From: Desulfocapsaceae bacterium
Lineage (GTDB): Bacteria > Desulfobacterota > Desulfobulbia > Desulfobulbales > Desulfocapsaceae
DNA length: 53,837 nucleotides
NCBI GenBank assembly: GCA_031292275.1
Contig: JARLHL010000003.1
Location: 1 to 53,837 of the forward strand
Direction: 5' to 3'
A program made the translations under genes and the position numbers. Below the pieces are notes generated by a model. The model was not told the DNA's origin. It ran no database searches and saw nothing but the letters and a program-made list of their open reading frames with translations. Of the stretch, positions 17,233 to 26,653 are shown one piece after another; position 1 is the first letter of the stretch, and each line of letters opens with the position of its first letter.

Positions 17233-18570
17233 TCAGGTGGCCTCTCCCATCTCCTTCAGTCGGCGATAGAGGGTGGCCCTGGAAATCCCCAGGCTCTTGG
17301 CAGTCTTGGTAACATCCCCCTTATTTTTCTCCAGGTGGGAGAGAATATGGATATGTTCAATCTGTTCAAGGGTTTTTGCCCCATCTGCGGAGGGTTGCAA
17401 GGCCGCGCTCTTCAGCCAGGAAAAATGTTCGCGGGTCAAGGTATCGCCGCGGGAGAGAATCCTTGCCCGTTCCAGTACATTCTTCAGCTCCCGGATATTG
17501 CCCGGCCATGCATAGTTTTTTAACATCTGCAGGGCGTCTTCGCTGATCGCGATGTCCGAAGACCGCATCTCCTCCAGCAGATGCCGGACCAGATCGGGCA
17601 ATTCGCCCAGTCTCTCCCTAAGCGGCGGGAGATGGATGGTGAAGAGATTAATGCGGAAGAGGAGATCATTCCGGAAACTGCCGTTACGCACCTCCTCCTC
17701 GATATGCTTATTGGTAGCGCAGATCAAGCGGAAATCGCTTCGCTGCAGCTTGGTATCGCCAAGCCTCCTGTAGGTTTTTTCCTCCAGGACCTTCAGAAAC
17801 TGGGACTGCACCGAAAAATCCATCTCCCCGATTTCATCCAGAAAGAGCGTCCCCCGGTCGGCCGCGTCCAGCAGACCGTCCCTATCCCGTTCGGCGGAGG
17901 TAAACGCCCCGCGAACGTTGCCGAAGAGTTCCCGGGCGAGCAGGTCCCCTTTCAGGCCGGAACAGTTCACATCGACAAAGGCAAAGGAGGCGCAGCCGCT
18001 GTGATTGTGGATCCACCGGGCCAGCACCCCTTTGCCGGTACCGGTCTCGCCGGTTATCAGTACAGGTGCATTATTCTCCGCCGCAGCGCCGGCATGGGCA
18101 AGGATCTCCTGCATGGCGGCAGACTCGCCGATCCACATGTCCTCTTTCTTCTTCAAACGCTGCCGAGAGGAATGGAGCTTTTTGATGACTCCGACCTCAA
18201 GACTTTTTTTCAAAAAAATTTCCAGCCCCTGCATATCAACAGGTTTTGTGAGGAAATTATCAGCTCCCCTGCGCATCGCATCCACGGCCAGCGGTATGTC
18301 TCCTGCACCAGTAATAACGATAATTGCAATTTCCGGAGAGTCCTGCCGGATCCTGTCTATCAAACCAAGGCCGCTGCCGTCAGGAAGTCCGATATCAAGG
18401 ATGACGGCATCGAACTTCAGACTGGACAACTGTCTGTCGGCCCCCTCTATGTCCCCGGCCTCAAGCACTTCAAAACCGGAGGAGGAGAGGAACCTGGTAA
18501 ATCCGAAGCGTGTGGCTTCCTCATCATCAATCAGCAGTATTTTCGGTCTCACCTTCCCCCCCTGCGGCAT
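17233..18570 (-). CDS. Sigma-54-dependent response regulator (NtrC family)
   Basis: A 445-residue activator of RNA polymerase carrying sigma-54. Order: receiver domain (Asp59 in VILDIGL, Lys109 in LTKP), AAA+ domain with Walker A GETGTGKG (174-181) and Walker B LFLDEIGE (242-249), and a Fis-type helix-turn-helix at the end (VTKTAKSLGISRATLYRRLK). The sigma-54 contact loop reads GAFTSA (221-226) instead of the common GAFTGA. The start at ATG 18570 overlaps the kinase gene by 44 bases; GTG 18552 with an upstream G-run is an alternative. The overlap marks kinase and regulator as a cognate, translationally coupled pair. The target genes are not evident; no -24/-12 promoter was found in the neighbouring gaps. 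Confidence 0.92.
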   Translation of the reverse strand: MPQGGKVRPKILLIDDEEATRFGFTRFLSSSGFEVLEAGDIEGADRQLSSLKFDAVILDIGLPDGSGLGLIDRIRQDSPEIAIIVITGAGDIPLAVDAMRRGADNFLTKPVDMQGLEIFLKKSLEVGVIKKLHSSRQRLKKKEDMWIGESAAMQEILAHAGAAAENNAPVLITGETGTGKGVLARWIHNHSGCASFAFVDVNCSGLKGDLLARELFGNVRGAFTSAERDRDGLLDAADRGTLFLDEIGEMDFSVQSQFLKVLEEKTYRRLGDTKLQRSDFRLICATNKHIEEEVRNGSFRNDLLFRINLFTIHLPPLRERLGELPDLVRHLLEEMRSSDIAISEDALQMLKNYAWPGNIRELKNVLERARILSRGDTLTREHFSWLKSAALQPSADGAKTLEQIEHIHILSHLEKNKGDVTKTAKSLGISRATLYRRLKEMGEAT

Positions 18571-21175
18571 TCAGAGTCACTTCTGCGGTGCAGCCTGGCG
18601 GAGGCTCGTTATTGCGAATCAGGATTCCCCCCCCCATGCTCTCAATGAAATGTTTTACCAGCGTCAAACCGAGCCCCGTCCCGCCCCTGGTCAGGGTAAA
18701 AAAGGGTTCGAAAATCCGCTCAATCTTCTCCGGCGGTATCCCCGCCCCGCCGTCCTCTATTTTCACGCAGATCCTGCCTCCGTCCCTCCGGCCGATCTGC
18801 AGCAGGATCCCCTTTCCGGCCGGGCTGCAGCGGGCCGCGTTATCCATGAGATTGAGAAGGGCCTGTTGCAGATGCATGCCGTCCGCCCAGACCCGGACCT
18901 CATCGTTAAGCGCGTTTACCCAGGTCACGGAGTGATCTTTGGCCGCCTCAGTCGTTTCCCAGAGTGCGATGGTGTCGGCACACAGTCGATTCAGGGACAG
19001 AGGATGAATATTGGCGGGCTTGATCGGTTTGCCGAGGTCAAGAAGATCCGTCATCAATTTGGAAAGCCGGTTGACCTGCGTGCGGATATGGCCGATATAA
19101 GGTTGGTATTCGGGGTTATCCGCTATGTCCTTTACGGTAAAAAGCGCCTCGGTTATGGACAGGATGGCATTCAGGGGATTGCGGACCTCATGCGCCACTC
19201 CACCGGCAAGCTGGCCGATTATCTCCAGTTTCCTGGCCATAAAGAGTTCCTTCTCCAGCCTCCTGTGCCGGGTGATATCCCTGGAGATACAGACGAAGCG
19301 GTAGACCCTTCCTTCCGCATCGCACAACGGGATGAAGGATGTCGAATAAAAGCGGATCCCTGCAGGGACGCTGAGCTCCATCTCCTCATCAAGAATTGCC
19401 CCTTCCTCGATGCAGCGGCGGCACAGGGCAATGGTCATCCGGCCTATGGCCTCCGAGGAGATTTCGTCTGCAAGTTTTCCGACGATCTCCTCCGGCCGTA
19501 TGCCCGTCGACTGGGCCATGGCCGGATTCTGCTCAATATAACGGAAACGCCTGTCATCCGTGACCTCCAGCATATACAAGCCTTCGGAGACATTATTGAA
19601 AATTTCTCTATAGCGGCGTTCGCTCTCCCGCAGGTTTTCCTCCATCCGCTGGTGTTTGGTAATATCCCGAAAGGTTATGACCGCCCCCAATATGTTGCCA
19701 TCCTCAATGATGGGACTACTCGAGTAGGCGAAGGGAAACGTCGTGCCGTCCTTGCGCCAGAGCACGCCGTCACCCTCCCTTCCAGCCGTCCCCAGGCCCA
19801 GGGTTTTGTAAATAGGATAGTGACTGAGAGGATAACTGGAACCGTCCGGGAAGGAATATTGCCGCACTTCCCCGCCGAAAAGGTCGTGCAGTTCGTATCC
19901 GGTCATTGCCGCAGCCGCAGGGTTTATAAAAATTACGCCCCCTTGCGCATCCAGGCCTACGATACCTTCCCCGGCGGTATTGAGAATCAGCTGATTTTGC
20001 TTGCTGAGCTGCCTAATTGATTCCTCGGACGCCAGCCGCTCATCCTCCCGCGCCTGCAGCGCCGATGCCATCAAATCGAAGGATTGGGCCAGCAAACCAA
20101 TCTCCCCGCCTTTGGCATGCGGGATTCCGGACCGTAAATTGAAATTCCCCGCACCCATTTGCCGGGAGGCCTCAACCAGCTGCTTTATCGGATTGACAAT
20201 AGTCAGATTACCCAAGAAATACGCGGCAGCCAAGGCGAGACAACTCGCAACGCCGAAGAGAAGCAGATCATGCTTCAGCCTGGTATTGGCCGAGGACAGT
20301 GCACTCTTTTCGGGGATACCTATCCTGACGAACATATAAGGTTTATCGTCTTCCTGCAATCGCAGCTGAATAAAGCCATATATCCTGCGAATTCCGTCTC
20401 CGCCCTCCTCAGTATAGATACCTGTTTTTTGCTGGCCTGATATAATCCTCCATACCTTCTCCGGCAGGGGCTGCCCGACCTCTTCGCCTGCCCTTCCGTC
20501 TATTTGAGATATGCGGCAGAGACGGACTCCGTTCCGGTCTTCAATTCCGACTACCGTCCCCTCCGGGAATTCGATCCGCTGAAGAAGAGCAGGGTACCTG
20601 TCCAGGTTAAACGAGGCAACAAGCATGCCCTTGCTCCGGTTATCCTCATCTCTGATCGGAAAGGCAAAAAAAAGCGAAGAAACCCCGCCTAGTCCGGCAG
20701 CCGTATACTCCCCTACCACGAAATTCCCGGCGTCCATGGCGGATCGAATATAATCTTTGCCGGCCAGATCGTATGAAACCTTACCCGCTCCTACAGCAAA
20801 GACCGTCCCGTCCGGCCGTGTGGCAAAGACATTGTCATGATAAAGAGAATTCCGCAGGAGGGACTCGAAGAGTTTATCGCAGGCCTGCGCGTCACCGTTC
20901 AGCACGTCTGGATACCGTGCGATATTTTTGAGCATCTGTTTGGTGCTTGCGGTGATGGTTTCCTGGAGTCTGGCGATATTCTCGGCAGTCTGGAGAATAT
21001 TTTTCTCCGCATGCTCGACATCCTTTCTTTTATCCTCAAATCCAGTATGGAGAATGATACCCAGGGCAGGCAGCACCGATAGCAGGACCAGAAGGATAAG
21101 GCGTACTTGAATCGACCACGCCCCCCAGAATGGGGGAATCAGCCGGGATATTTTTTTAGATCTCTTCTTGTCCAT
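18527..21175 (-). CDS. Membrane sensor histidine kinase with Cache, HAMP and two PAS domains
   Basis: An 882-residue sensor kinase. It has a first membrane span at about 23-44, a periplasmic double-Cache-like ligand-binding region (about 45-300, with GKDYIRSAMDAGNFVVGEY), a second span at about 303-322, a HAMP segment to about 376, two PAS/PAC units (about 393-510 and 518-640, each closing with an ITFRDITKHQ or CISRDITRHR type helix), then the kinase core. The phospho-acceptor His is in GGVAHEVRNPLNAI (about 652-668). The ATPase part shows NLMDNAARCS, EDGGAGIP and GTGLGLTLVKHF. It is cotranscribed with and overlaps the NtrC-type regulator. The Cache form suggests a small external molecule as signal, but the ligand cannot be read from the sequence. 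The ribosome site is weak. Confidence 0.92.
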   Translation of the reverse strand: MDKKRSKKISRLIPPFWGAWSIQVRLILLVLLSVLPALGIILHTGFEDKRKDVEHAEKNILQTAENIARLQETITASTKQMLKNIARYPDVLNGDAQACDKLFESLLRNSLYHDNVFATRPDGTVFAVGAGKVSYDLAGKDYIRSAMDAGNFVVGEYTAAGLGGVSSLFFAFPIRDEDNRSKGMLVASFNLDRYPALLQRIEFPEGTVVGIEDRNGVRLCRISQIDGRAGEEVGQPLPEKVWRIISGQQKTGIYTEEGGDGIRRIYGFIQLRLQEDDKPYMFVRIGIPEKSALSSANTRLKHDLLLFGVASCLALAAAYFLGNLTIVNPIKQLVEASRQMGAGNFNLRSGIPHAKGGEIGLLAQSFDLMASALQAREDERLASEESIRQLSKQNQLILNTAGEGIVGLDAQGGVIFINPAAAAMTGYELHDLFGGEVRQYSFPDGSSYPLSHYPIYKTLGLGTAGREGDGVLWRKDGTTFPFAYSSSPIIEDGNILGAVITFRDITKHQRMEENLRESERRYREIFNNVSEGLYMLEVTDDRRFRYIEQNPAMAQSTGIRPEEIVGKLADEISSEAIGRMTIALCRRCIEEGAILDEEMELSVPAGIRFYSTSFIPLCDAEGRVYRFVCISRDITRHRRLEKELFMARKLEIIGQLAGGVAHEVRNPLNAILSITEALFTVKDIADNPEYQPYIGHIRTQVNRLSKLMTDLLDLGKPIKPANIHPLSLNRLCADTIALWETTEAAKDHSVTWVNALNDEVRVWADGMHLQQALLNLMDNAARCSPAGKGILLQIGRRDGGRICVKIEDGGAGIPPEKIERIFEPFFTLTRGGTGLGLTLVKHFIESMGGGILIRNNEPPPGCTAEVTLNAAGGEGETENTAD

Positions 21176-22089
21176 ATCTCATCAGTCTAAAGGAGCGCAG
21201 GCACGAAAACGACCGGCAGACTGCACACTCCGCTGCGATCTTCTCCAACGGAGCGGGTAGTTCCGGGCACCGCCCCCTATCCTCATCATTGCAGATGCAG
21301 ATCTTGTATTTCGATATATTTCCTGGTGCATGCTGCCGTTGTAATCGATCTTGATGGAGTTGAAAAGAGCTTGTTCGGCCCAATGCCCAAACCAGCATAC
21401 CGTATGCGTCCTCTTCAGGCGACTGCACCGTGGTGTGCTGACCGTGATGCAGAGATGCCGGGGATTCTGCCGCGCAGCACAGGTGGAACCCAGCGCGTCA
21501 AATGCATCGGACCATTCATGATATTCCCGAAACATCTTCATATTATTTAGGTATCAAAATAGTATCAAATAAATATATTTCTGCTATTGATGATAATACG
21601 ACCTCTACGACCAGCAATTGCCGCACAGTTCAGCAAAGGCCAACGGCACCGCTGTTCATCAAGCCCGCAGGCGTACCTGCAATCGAGGGCAGTATATTAA
21701 TCCTTGGCAGCTGAGGTTTTTCGTATTAAAGATAATCTTTTCCCATCCGGTGATCCTTTGCGGATGCAGCGATATCAGTGAGCCGGCACGCGGTATACCG
21801 CTCTACGATCTTCACGGCAGCTGACGACATAAGATATCAATCTCATATCATCCATGTATCTATATGCTGTCACAAAATGGGCTTATCCCGCTGTTATAGA
21901 CTGCCGTCAACAGCGTTCACCAAGGCTTCTGTTGTCGATATCCGAAAGATTTCCAGCTGAACCCGCCCAGATTTTTTTGTCATATGAACTGCAGAAGGCA
22001 TCTCACCTGCAACAGAATCATGCAGAATAAGAGCAGCGGAGTACCGCCAGTATCCTCTCTTCTCCATGTAGAGCAAGAATAACGACCTT
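21176..22089. other. 914-base gap between kinase and glycosyltransferase genes
   Basis: No gene is supported. It separates two divergent units and should hold both promoters. A perfect 12-base palindrome GCGGTATACCGC lies at 21790-21801, and 21543-21600 is AT-rich. Frames in the half near the kinase lack starts with ribosome sites and resemble nothing known. The length is unusual for this gene-dense region and may hide a decayed gene. Confidence 0.4.
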
Positions 22090-23307
22090 ATGAACATTGC
22101 CTATTTTTCAGACCAGTACTGGCCTTCCATCAGTGGTGTTTCCGTATCCATCGATGCCTTTAAAAAACAGTTGACCCTCATGGGGCATCGGACAGCATTA
22201 TTCGTCCCCGAATATCCAGGCTCCGAACTCCATGACCAGAAGGAGCAACTCAAAGATGTCTTTCGTTTCCGATCGTATAAGGTCCTGATAAACGATGAAA
22301 ACAGGCTGGTTTACAGGTCAGAAAAAAAGAAGATATTTTCACTGCTCGACGAATTTCAGCCACAGATTATTCATGTCCATACCGAATTCTCTTTAGGAAA
22401 GATCGCCACCCATTACGCAAAAAAGCGAAAAATTAAGCTGGTCATGACGGCACATACCAATTGGGAACAGCTTATCCATCATTACCTTCCCTTAATCCCC
22501 ACCTTTTTCGGTCACCTGTGCTGTCGGGCCTACATGCGGCATATATATAATAAAGCGGATGTATTAGTTGTTCCCACCTCTCTTATGGAAATATTGCTCA
22601 GCTTCTATTTTGTCAAGACGCCTGTCCGGATCATACCCACCGGCGTTGACATAAGTCTTTTCAAAAATGAGACTCAGGGGAGTTTCCCGCCCCCAAGCGA
22701 AACCTTTCCGGTCCTCAAGGACAAAAAATATCTCTTTTTTGCCGGACGCCTCAGTAAGGAAAAAAATATTCCCTTTCTCATCGACGTCTTCGCCATGCTG
22801 AAGCCCCGTCATGCCGACCTCATGCTGATCATCAGCGGTGACGGCCCCGCCAGAGAGTCACTCCAGGAATATGCGGCTCAGGCAGGGCTTGCAGATTCGA
22901 TTGTCTTTACAGGCTATGTCGAGCATGCGAACCTGGGGCATTTTTACCGCAACGCCGAAGCCTTCATTTTCGCCTCCAAGGTTGAAAGCCAGGGTATGGT
23001 TGCCCTGGAATCCATGGCCTGCGGCACGCCGGTGGTGGCTATCGGTAAAATGGGCACCCGCGAGGTGATGGGCGGAGACCTGGGTGGTTTTATGGTCGAT
23101 GACGATATGCACGAGTTTGCCGAAAAGGTAGAACTTCTCTTGAACAGCCCCGAAATCCGAAATGCCAAAGCCGAAACGGCCAGAAGACATGCAGGATCAT
23201 GGACGATCGAGGTTGAAGCCCGAAAAATGTTAAAACTATATACGACCCTCCTGGAAGGACATGCCGAAAGCCCCTCTACCCGAGTTCCCGCAAGAGAGCT
23301 GGCTTAA
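22090..23307 (+). CDS. GT4-family glycosyltransferase
   Basis: A 405-residue retaining glycosyltransferase of the GT-B fold. The N-terminal acceptor half starts MNIAYFSDQYWPSISGVSVS with the glycine-rich loop, and includes HVHTEFSLG and TAHTNWEQ. The donor half shows FFAGRLSKEKNI, ISGDGPARE and the sugar-nucleotide motif ESQGMVALESMACGTPVVA. This pattern fits enzymes that glycosylate lipids such as diacylglycerol, or transfer mannose (PimA-like); the exact sugar and acceptor cannot be told. Its 3' end overlaps the convergent DUF2334 gene by 32 bases. No strong ribosome site is visible. Confidence 0.88.
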   Translation: MNIAYFSDQYWPSISGVSVSIDAFKKQLTLMGHRTALFVPEYPGSELHDQKEQLKDVFRFRSYKVLINDENRLVYRSEKKKIFSLLDEFQPQIIHVHTEFSLGKIATHYAKKRKIKLVMTAHTNWEQLIHHYLPLIPTFFGHLCCRAYMRHIYNKADVLVVPTSLMEILLSFYFVKTPVRIIPTGVDISLFKNETQGSFPPPSETFPVLKDKKYLFFAGRLSKEKNIPFLIDVFAMLKPRHADLMLIISGDGPARESLQEYAAQAGLADSIVFTGYVEHANLGHFYRNAEAFIFASKVESQGMVALESMACGTPVVAIGKMGTREVMGGDLGGFMVDDDMHEFAEKVELLLNSPEIRNAKAETARRHAGSWTIEVEARKMLKLYTTLLEGHAESPSTRVPARELA

Positions 23308-23974
23308 ACCCTCGCAGATTGAATTTTGCAATCATTGCCTCAAAAAATGGCAGTGATCCGGAGGCGAGATCGCAGGTGTGTATCACGATTCGGACACGAT
23401 TCAGACCGAACAGGGCTGAAGACCAAAAGATTGCGCCGGCCAGCTTTTTCAAAAAAAAGATCTCAACTCCGTTAGGACTGCCCAGGGATAGTACTGGAGA
23501 AGTGATTCTTTTATCCTGGAAATGCAGAGAGAGAAGCGTTTCGATATAGAGGGGATTCAGGGCGCGGAAAACAGCATGGTTTTCCCTGGTAGCCAACCAG
23601 CATGGCGGACAGATCCCCGACTCCCGCTGCAGGAGGTGTGCGAGCGCCCTGAACGTTCTCTTGGTCGCTGCCTGGTGGCCCGCATCATTATCCAGATATT
23701 CAGCCTGATGTTTATGATAGAACGCCCCAAGGCTCGCGACATCCTTTGAGCAGGTATGCCTCAGTCCATGAAAGACAATTTCAAGGCCCCCGGAATGCGT
23801 CAGGTCCTGCAGATAAGCCGAGAGTTCAGGGTGGATCGGCAATTCTGCATCACATATCAGATGGATGGTGAGGGGAATCCGAAAACGTCTTCGCAATCCT
23901 TCAATTATAGCTATGTTCTTGCAACCTTCAGAGATTCTCAGATCATGAAGGGCCAAAGAATAGAGCCCCGCCAT
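23276..23974 (-). CDS. DUF2334-type polysaccharide deacetylase-like protein
   Basis: A 232-residue protein that resembles the DUF2334 group of the NodB/polysaccharide deacetylase superfamily. The early ALHDL (His10, Asp11) and the metal-type motif FHGLRH (His69, His73) fit the usual Asp and two His ligands. No signal peptide. It starts 3 bases after the stop of the secreted-protein gene at 23978, so the two are translationally coupled, and its end overlaps the convergent glycosyltransferase gene. A role in trimming an envelope glycan is inferred from family and neighbours. Confidence 0.72.
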   Translation of the reverse strand: MAGLYSLALHDLRISEGCKNIAIIEGLRRRFRIPLTIHLICDAELPIHPELSAYLQDLTHSGGLEIVFHGLRHTCSKDVASLGAFYHKHQAEYLDNDAGHQAATKRTFRALAHLLQRESGICPPCWLATRENHAVFRALNPLYIETLLSLHFQDKRITSPVLSLGSPNGVEIFFLKKLAGAIFWSSALFGLNRVRIVIHTCDLASGSLPFFEAMIAKFNLRGFKPALLRELG

Positions 23975-23977
23975 AGG

Positions 23978-24724
23978 TTAATCGATAACCCGGACAAGTT
24001 CGTTGGCGTACCACTGGCCGTTTTTGTCCTTTTCTTCATACTTAATGAACTGATGAGGTTTATCCACGGCGTAATAGAGATAATATTTATCCGAGGCGAA
24101 GAGGGACTGCCATCCGTCTACAGACAATTCCAGTTCATAGCAATTGAATGTCCCTGCCTTTACCTTGACGGCTTTTTTCCCTTTGCAGGTGACCTTCATT
24201 GGCAGGGCATCACCATACTCCGCTACATACGATGCAAAGGTGACGCTTTTTCCCTCCTCAAAAGGGAATCCCTGGAAAGACAAAAAATAAGCATATCTGG
24301 AATAAATGTTTTTATCACTGTTGGCAAACTGCTTATCAATTCCCTTTTCCTGGTTGAAAAACCGGATGCCCCCTTGACCATTGTTGTGGTAGGACTCGAC
24401 TACTTTTCCGGTCTTGCAGTCATATCGGGATTCCGAAATGGTCGTCAGCGTATCGTAATCGAGTTTTATAGTATTGATGAAGAGATCCCCTTCAGCCACA
24501 TTGACAAGATAATATTTCTCGCGCTCCTCCTGATGGACAGAGATGTCCACCCTGGCGATCACATATCCCGTCTTGCTGTCAATCCTGTCTGACAGTTCAA
24601 TGCTTTCTCGATGCGGAATCCCCGGATTTGAAAAGACGGTTTCAGCATGCGCCTGAAGGATAAAGGACGTGGTCACGCCTGTAAAAAGCAAGAAACTTCC
24701 CAATAGTGCCGTTGTCGTCTTCAC
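23978..24724 (-). CDS. Secreted DUF3108-like protein
   Basis: A 248-residue protein with an N-terminal signal peptide (about residues 1-27, ending QAHA) and a mature beta-rich part. KVKAGTFNCYELELSV resembles the hallmark strand of DUF3108-type periplasmic proteins, followed by YYLYYAVDKPHQFIKYE. Start is GTG 24724 with AGGAAACAGC just upstream. It leads a two-gene unit with the DUF2334 gene. Function unknown; an envelope role is likely because of export and neighbours. Confidence 0.72.
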   Translation of the reverse strand: MKTTTALLGSFLLFTGVTTSFILQAHAETVFSNPGIPHRESIELSDRIDSKTGYVIARVDISVHQEEREKYYLVNVAEGDLFINTIKLDYDTLTTISESRYDCKTGKVVESYHNNGQGGIRFFNQEKGIDKQFANSDKNIYSRYAYFLSFQGFPFEEGKSVTFASYVAEYGDALPMKVTCKGKKAVKVKAGTFNCYELELSVDGWQSLFASDKYYLYYAVDKPHQFIKYEEKDKNGQWYANELVRVID

Positions 24725-25657
24725 GCTGTTTCCTGTGCTCTTCTTTCACCATCAGGGGAAAGAAAAAAAATCAATATGACCTGCAGAGAACCTACAATAC
24801 CTGAATCATCAGCTAAGTATTACCGTTAGTTTTGATAAAATGTCAATAATCAAAGCTCTGACCGTGCACTCTCTACCCTCTTTTTTCGGCAGATATACTG
24901 CAATCCGGCCTTTGACGATTTGTTTGGATGCGGCAAGACATTCCGGGCAAAAATCCCGGTGAGCTGTGTAAAAGCTGAGAATTTTCAGCTGGAATCGAGG
25001 CAGGCAAAGAATTTTCACAGATATCCGATCGCAACGGGAGAGCTGGGGGCTTGCCAGCCGCAACAAATCATGAGCGCTCGTCGCTTCGGCAGGGCAATGC
25101 CGCCGCTTTAATGAAAACGTGAAGTTCTTCCCCGTTTGCACCGCGATGATCTGAAATCACCTCCGGCTGCTCGCCTCGCCATATCCTGACAAGTCGAGGA
25201 TCCCCCCTGAATACTCTCTGACAGAGATATCATATAAATATCATTTTTATATTAGAATAATATAGAAAAGGTACCTAAGAAACTTCGCCAAAATAAAAAA
25301 TTTACCATTACAGGATACTGCAAAACACGCATAAAAACAGTCCAAGACTTTACCGGCAGCGGGGAGACTCGGACCAAGGTGGCGCGTCCTCGCGCTGAGA
25401 CAAAATCGAAGATAATAAGCCCCACTCAACTTCAGAAGCTCTTCCTTCTCTCCCGGATGAGACGGTCAGGCATCGGAGTCTCTCCAACCTCCTCCCAAAA
25501 CATTTTTTGACGGCACCACTATCCCTCCTGCCGGACACCCATCAACGCTCCCTTTAGACGACAGGTGCTGTTGTCATCCTCGGTATGTGATCATGGTGGA
25601 TTTTCGGCAATGCTTCAGAATAATGTATTTCATTAAAATATTTTTTTGATATATATT
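24725..25657. other. 933-base gap before the partition cassette
   Basis: No gene is supported. The half near 24730-24850 should hold the promoter of the secreted-protein gene. A near-perfect palindrome AGCTGA-N6-TCAGCT lies at 24973-24990. From 25210 to 25280 and 25610 to 25660 the DNA is very AT-rich. Short frames show no ribosome sites or known products. It may be part of the foreign DNA that brought the parA cassette. Confidence 0.4.
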
Positions 25658-25930
25658 CTATATCTTATCAATATCTTTTTCTTCGGCACGAAGACGGGCG
25701 TACAAAGCCTCAATAATCCATGTTTGTCTTGATATTCTAATTGGATGTCTCCGCTTTACGCTGGCATCAATCTGGGCCAGCATATCAGCCGGAATCCGAA
25801 GAAGGACCGATGACAGCTGCGTCGATTTTTCCGGAGTCGCGGCAGCCACGCTGCCGCCCTTGTTGATGAGCTTCTGGACGATTGCCTCATCGGGCTTACG
25901 GCTGGTTTTCGGCTTGGTTGTAATTGTCAT
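25658..25930 (-). CDS. Ribbon-helix-helix partner of ParA
   Basis: A 90-residue protein: a basic, flexible N-terminus (TITTKPKTSRKPDE) followed by a ribbon-helix-helix fold (SSVLLRIPADMLAQIDASVK, then RISRQTWIIEALYARL), the DNA-binding form used by small centromere-binding proteins of the ParG/CopG type. ATG 25930 is chosen because it follows the parA stop by one base (TGATATG) and AGGTG lies 7 bases upstream; a longer frame would extend into parA. It probably binds the AT-rich inverted repeat upstream of parA, both as operator and centromere, which is inference. Confidence 0.75.
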   Translation of the reverse strand: MTITTKPKTSRKPDEAIVQKLINKGGSVAAATPEKSTQLSSVLLRIPADMLAQIDASVKRRHPIRISRQTWIIEALYARLRAEEKDIDKI

Positions 25931-25931
25931 A

Positions 25932-26609
25932 TCAGGCACCTGCTTGTTGATACCTTTCAGATATATTTTCGGTATCAAATATATATTTATAGAGGAGCAG
26001 TATTTCACTAATGGCCTTGGGGTCCGCATGTCGCAGCTCGGTCACCGACATACCCTGAGCGGCCGCATTGCTGAAGGCCTTCCGCGCCCCAAGCTGCAGA
26101 TCGATAAAACTGAGAGCCGAGCAATCGCGCAGAACCTCGCCGGCATCTGCATTATCCTGCCCCCGGGGATCCGCTCTGTTGAGAAAAGAACAGGCCTGAA
26201 GTTTAGGGTTTACGGTTCGCATTTCCTCCACCAGGGCACTGACCTTCTCCAGGGTCCAGACATCGAAGGATCGCGGAACAAAGGGCACCAGCAAAACATC
26301 CGCAATGGTCATGGCCGCCCGCTGGCTGGTTGTGTCCCTGCCGCCCGTATCGATTATAATATCCTGATATTTGGTCCTGAGCTTCAATATCTCAGTCCTG
26401 ACAGCTGCACCGGTTAGTTTTATACTGGTGTACCGGTTGGCGACGCCATCCTGCTCATTGCGCAAATTCGTAAAATCTGTGGCCGTTTCCTGGTCGTCAG
26501 CATCAACCAGCAAGACATCGTTGCCCTGGCCCGCTCTGATAACAGCAAGATTGGTCGCAACCGTTGTCTTGCCTGATCCGCCTTTAATACCACCAGCAAT
26601 GATAATCAC
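25932..26609 (-). CDS. parA: ParA-family partition ATPase
   Basis: A 225-residue ParA/MinD-type ATPase with a deviant Walker A motif KGGSGKTT (9-16), the switch segment LLVDADDQETAT and IIIDTGGRDT. It lacks an N-terminal DNA-binding domain, so it is the small type (as in class Ib plasmids) in which the partner binds the centromere and represses the operon. The start is GTG 26609 with a perfect AAGGAGG site. The ribbon-helix-helix gene follows at once. No replication protein, toxin or integrase lies nearby, so this is an orphan cassette in a chromosomal setting, or a remnant of an integrated plasmid. Confidence 0.88.
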   Translation of the reverse strand: MIIIAGGIKGGSGKTTVATNLAVIRAGQGNDVLLVDADDQETATDFTNLRNEQDGVANRYTSIKLTGAAVRTEILKLRTKYQDIIIDTGGRDTTSQRAAMTIADVLLVPFVPRSFDVWTLEKVSALVEEMRTVNPKLQACSFLNRADPRGQDNADAGEVLRDCSALSFIDLQLGARKAFSNAAAQGMSVTELRHADPKAISEILLLYKYIFDTENISERYQQAGA

Positions 26610-26630
26610 GAATGAACCTCCTTAATAAAA

Positions 26631-26653
26631 ATTGATATTAAAAAAATATCAAT
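26631..26653. promoter_or_regulatory. Perfect inverted repeat upstream of parA (candidate operator/centromere)
   Basis: ATTGATATT (26631-26639), five A, AATATCAAT (26645-26653): a perfect 9-bp inverted repeat 22 bases before the parA start. Short TATAC-type motifs continue to about 26720. This suits autoregulation by the ribbon-helix-helix protein. Confidence 0.55.

Noticed and set aside
18005-20020. 671-codon plus-strand frame over the kinase and regulator genes
   Set aside because: It lies antisense to two clearly conserved signalling genes with complete motifs; no domain is visible in it.
23590-23610. CCAGCATGGCGG on the plus strand resembling the end of the dispersed repeat
   Set aside because: Only about 10 bases match, inside a coding gene, without the AATGACG or GGCTGG blocks.
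24809-25141. 110-codon minus-strand frame with a CPEC motif
   Set aside because: No ribosome site, mixed composition and no family resemblance; left as part of the empty gap.
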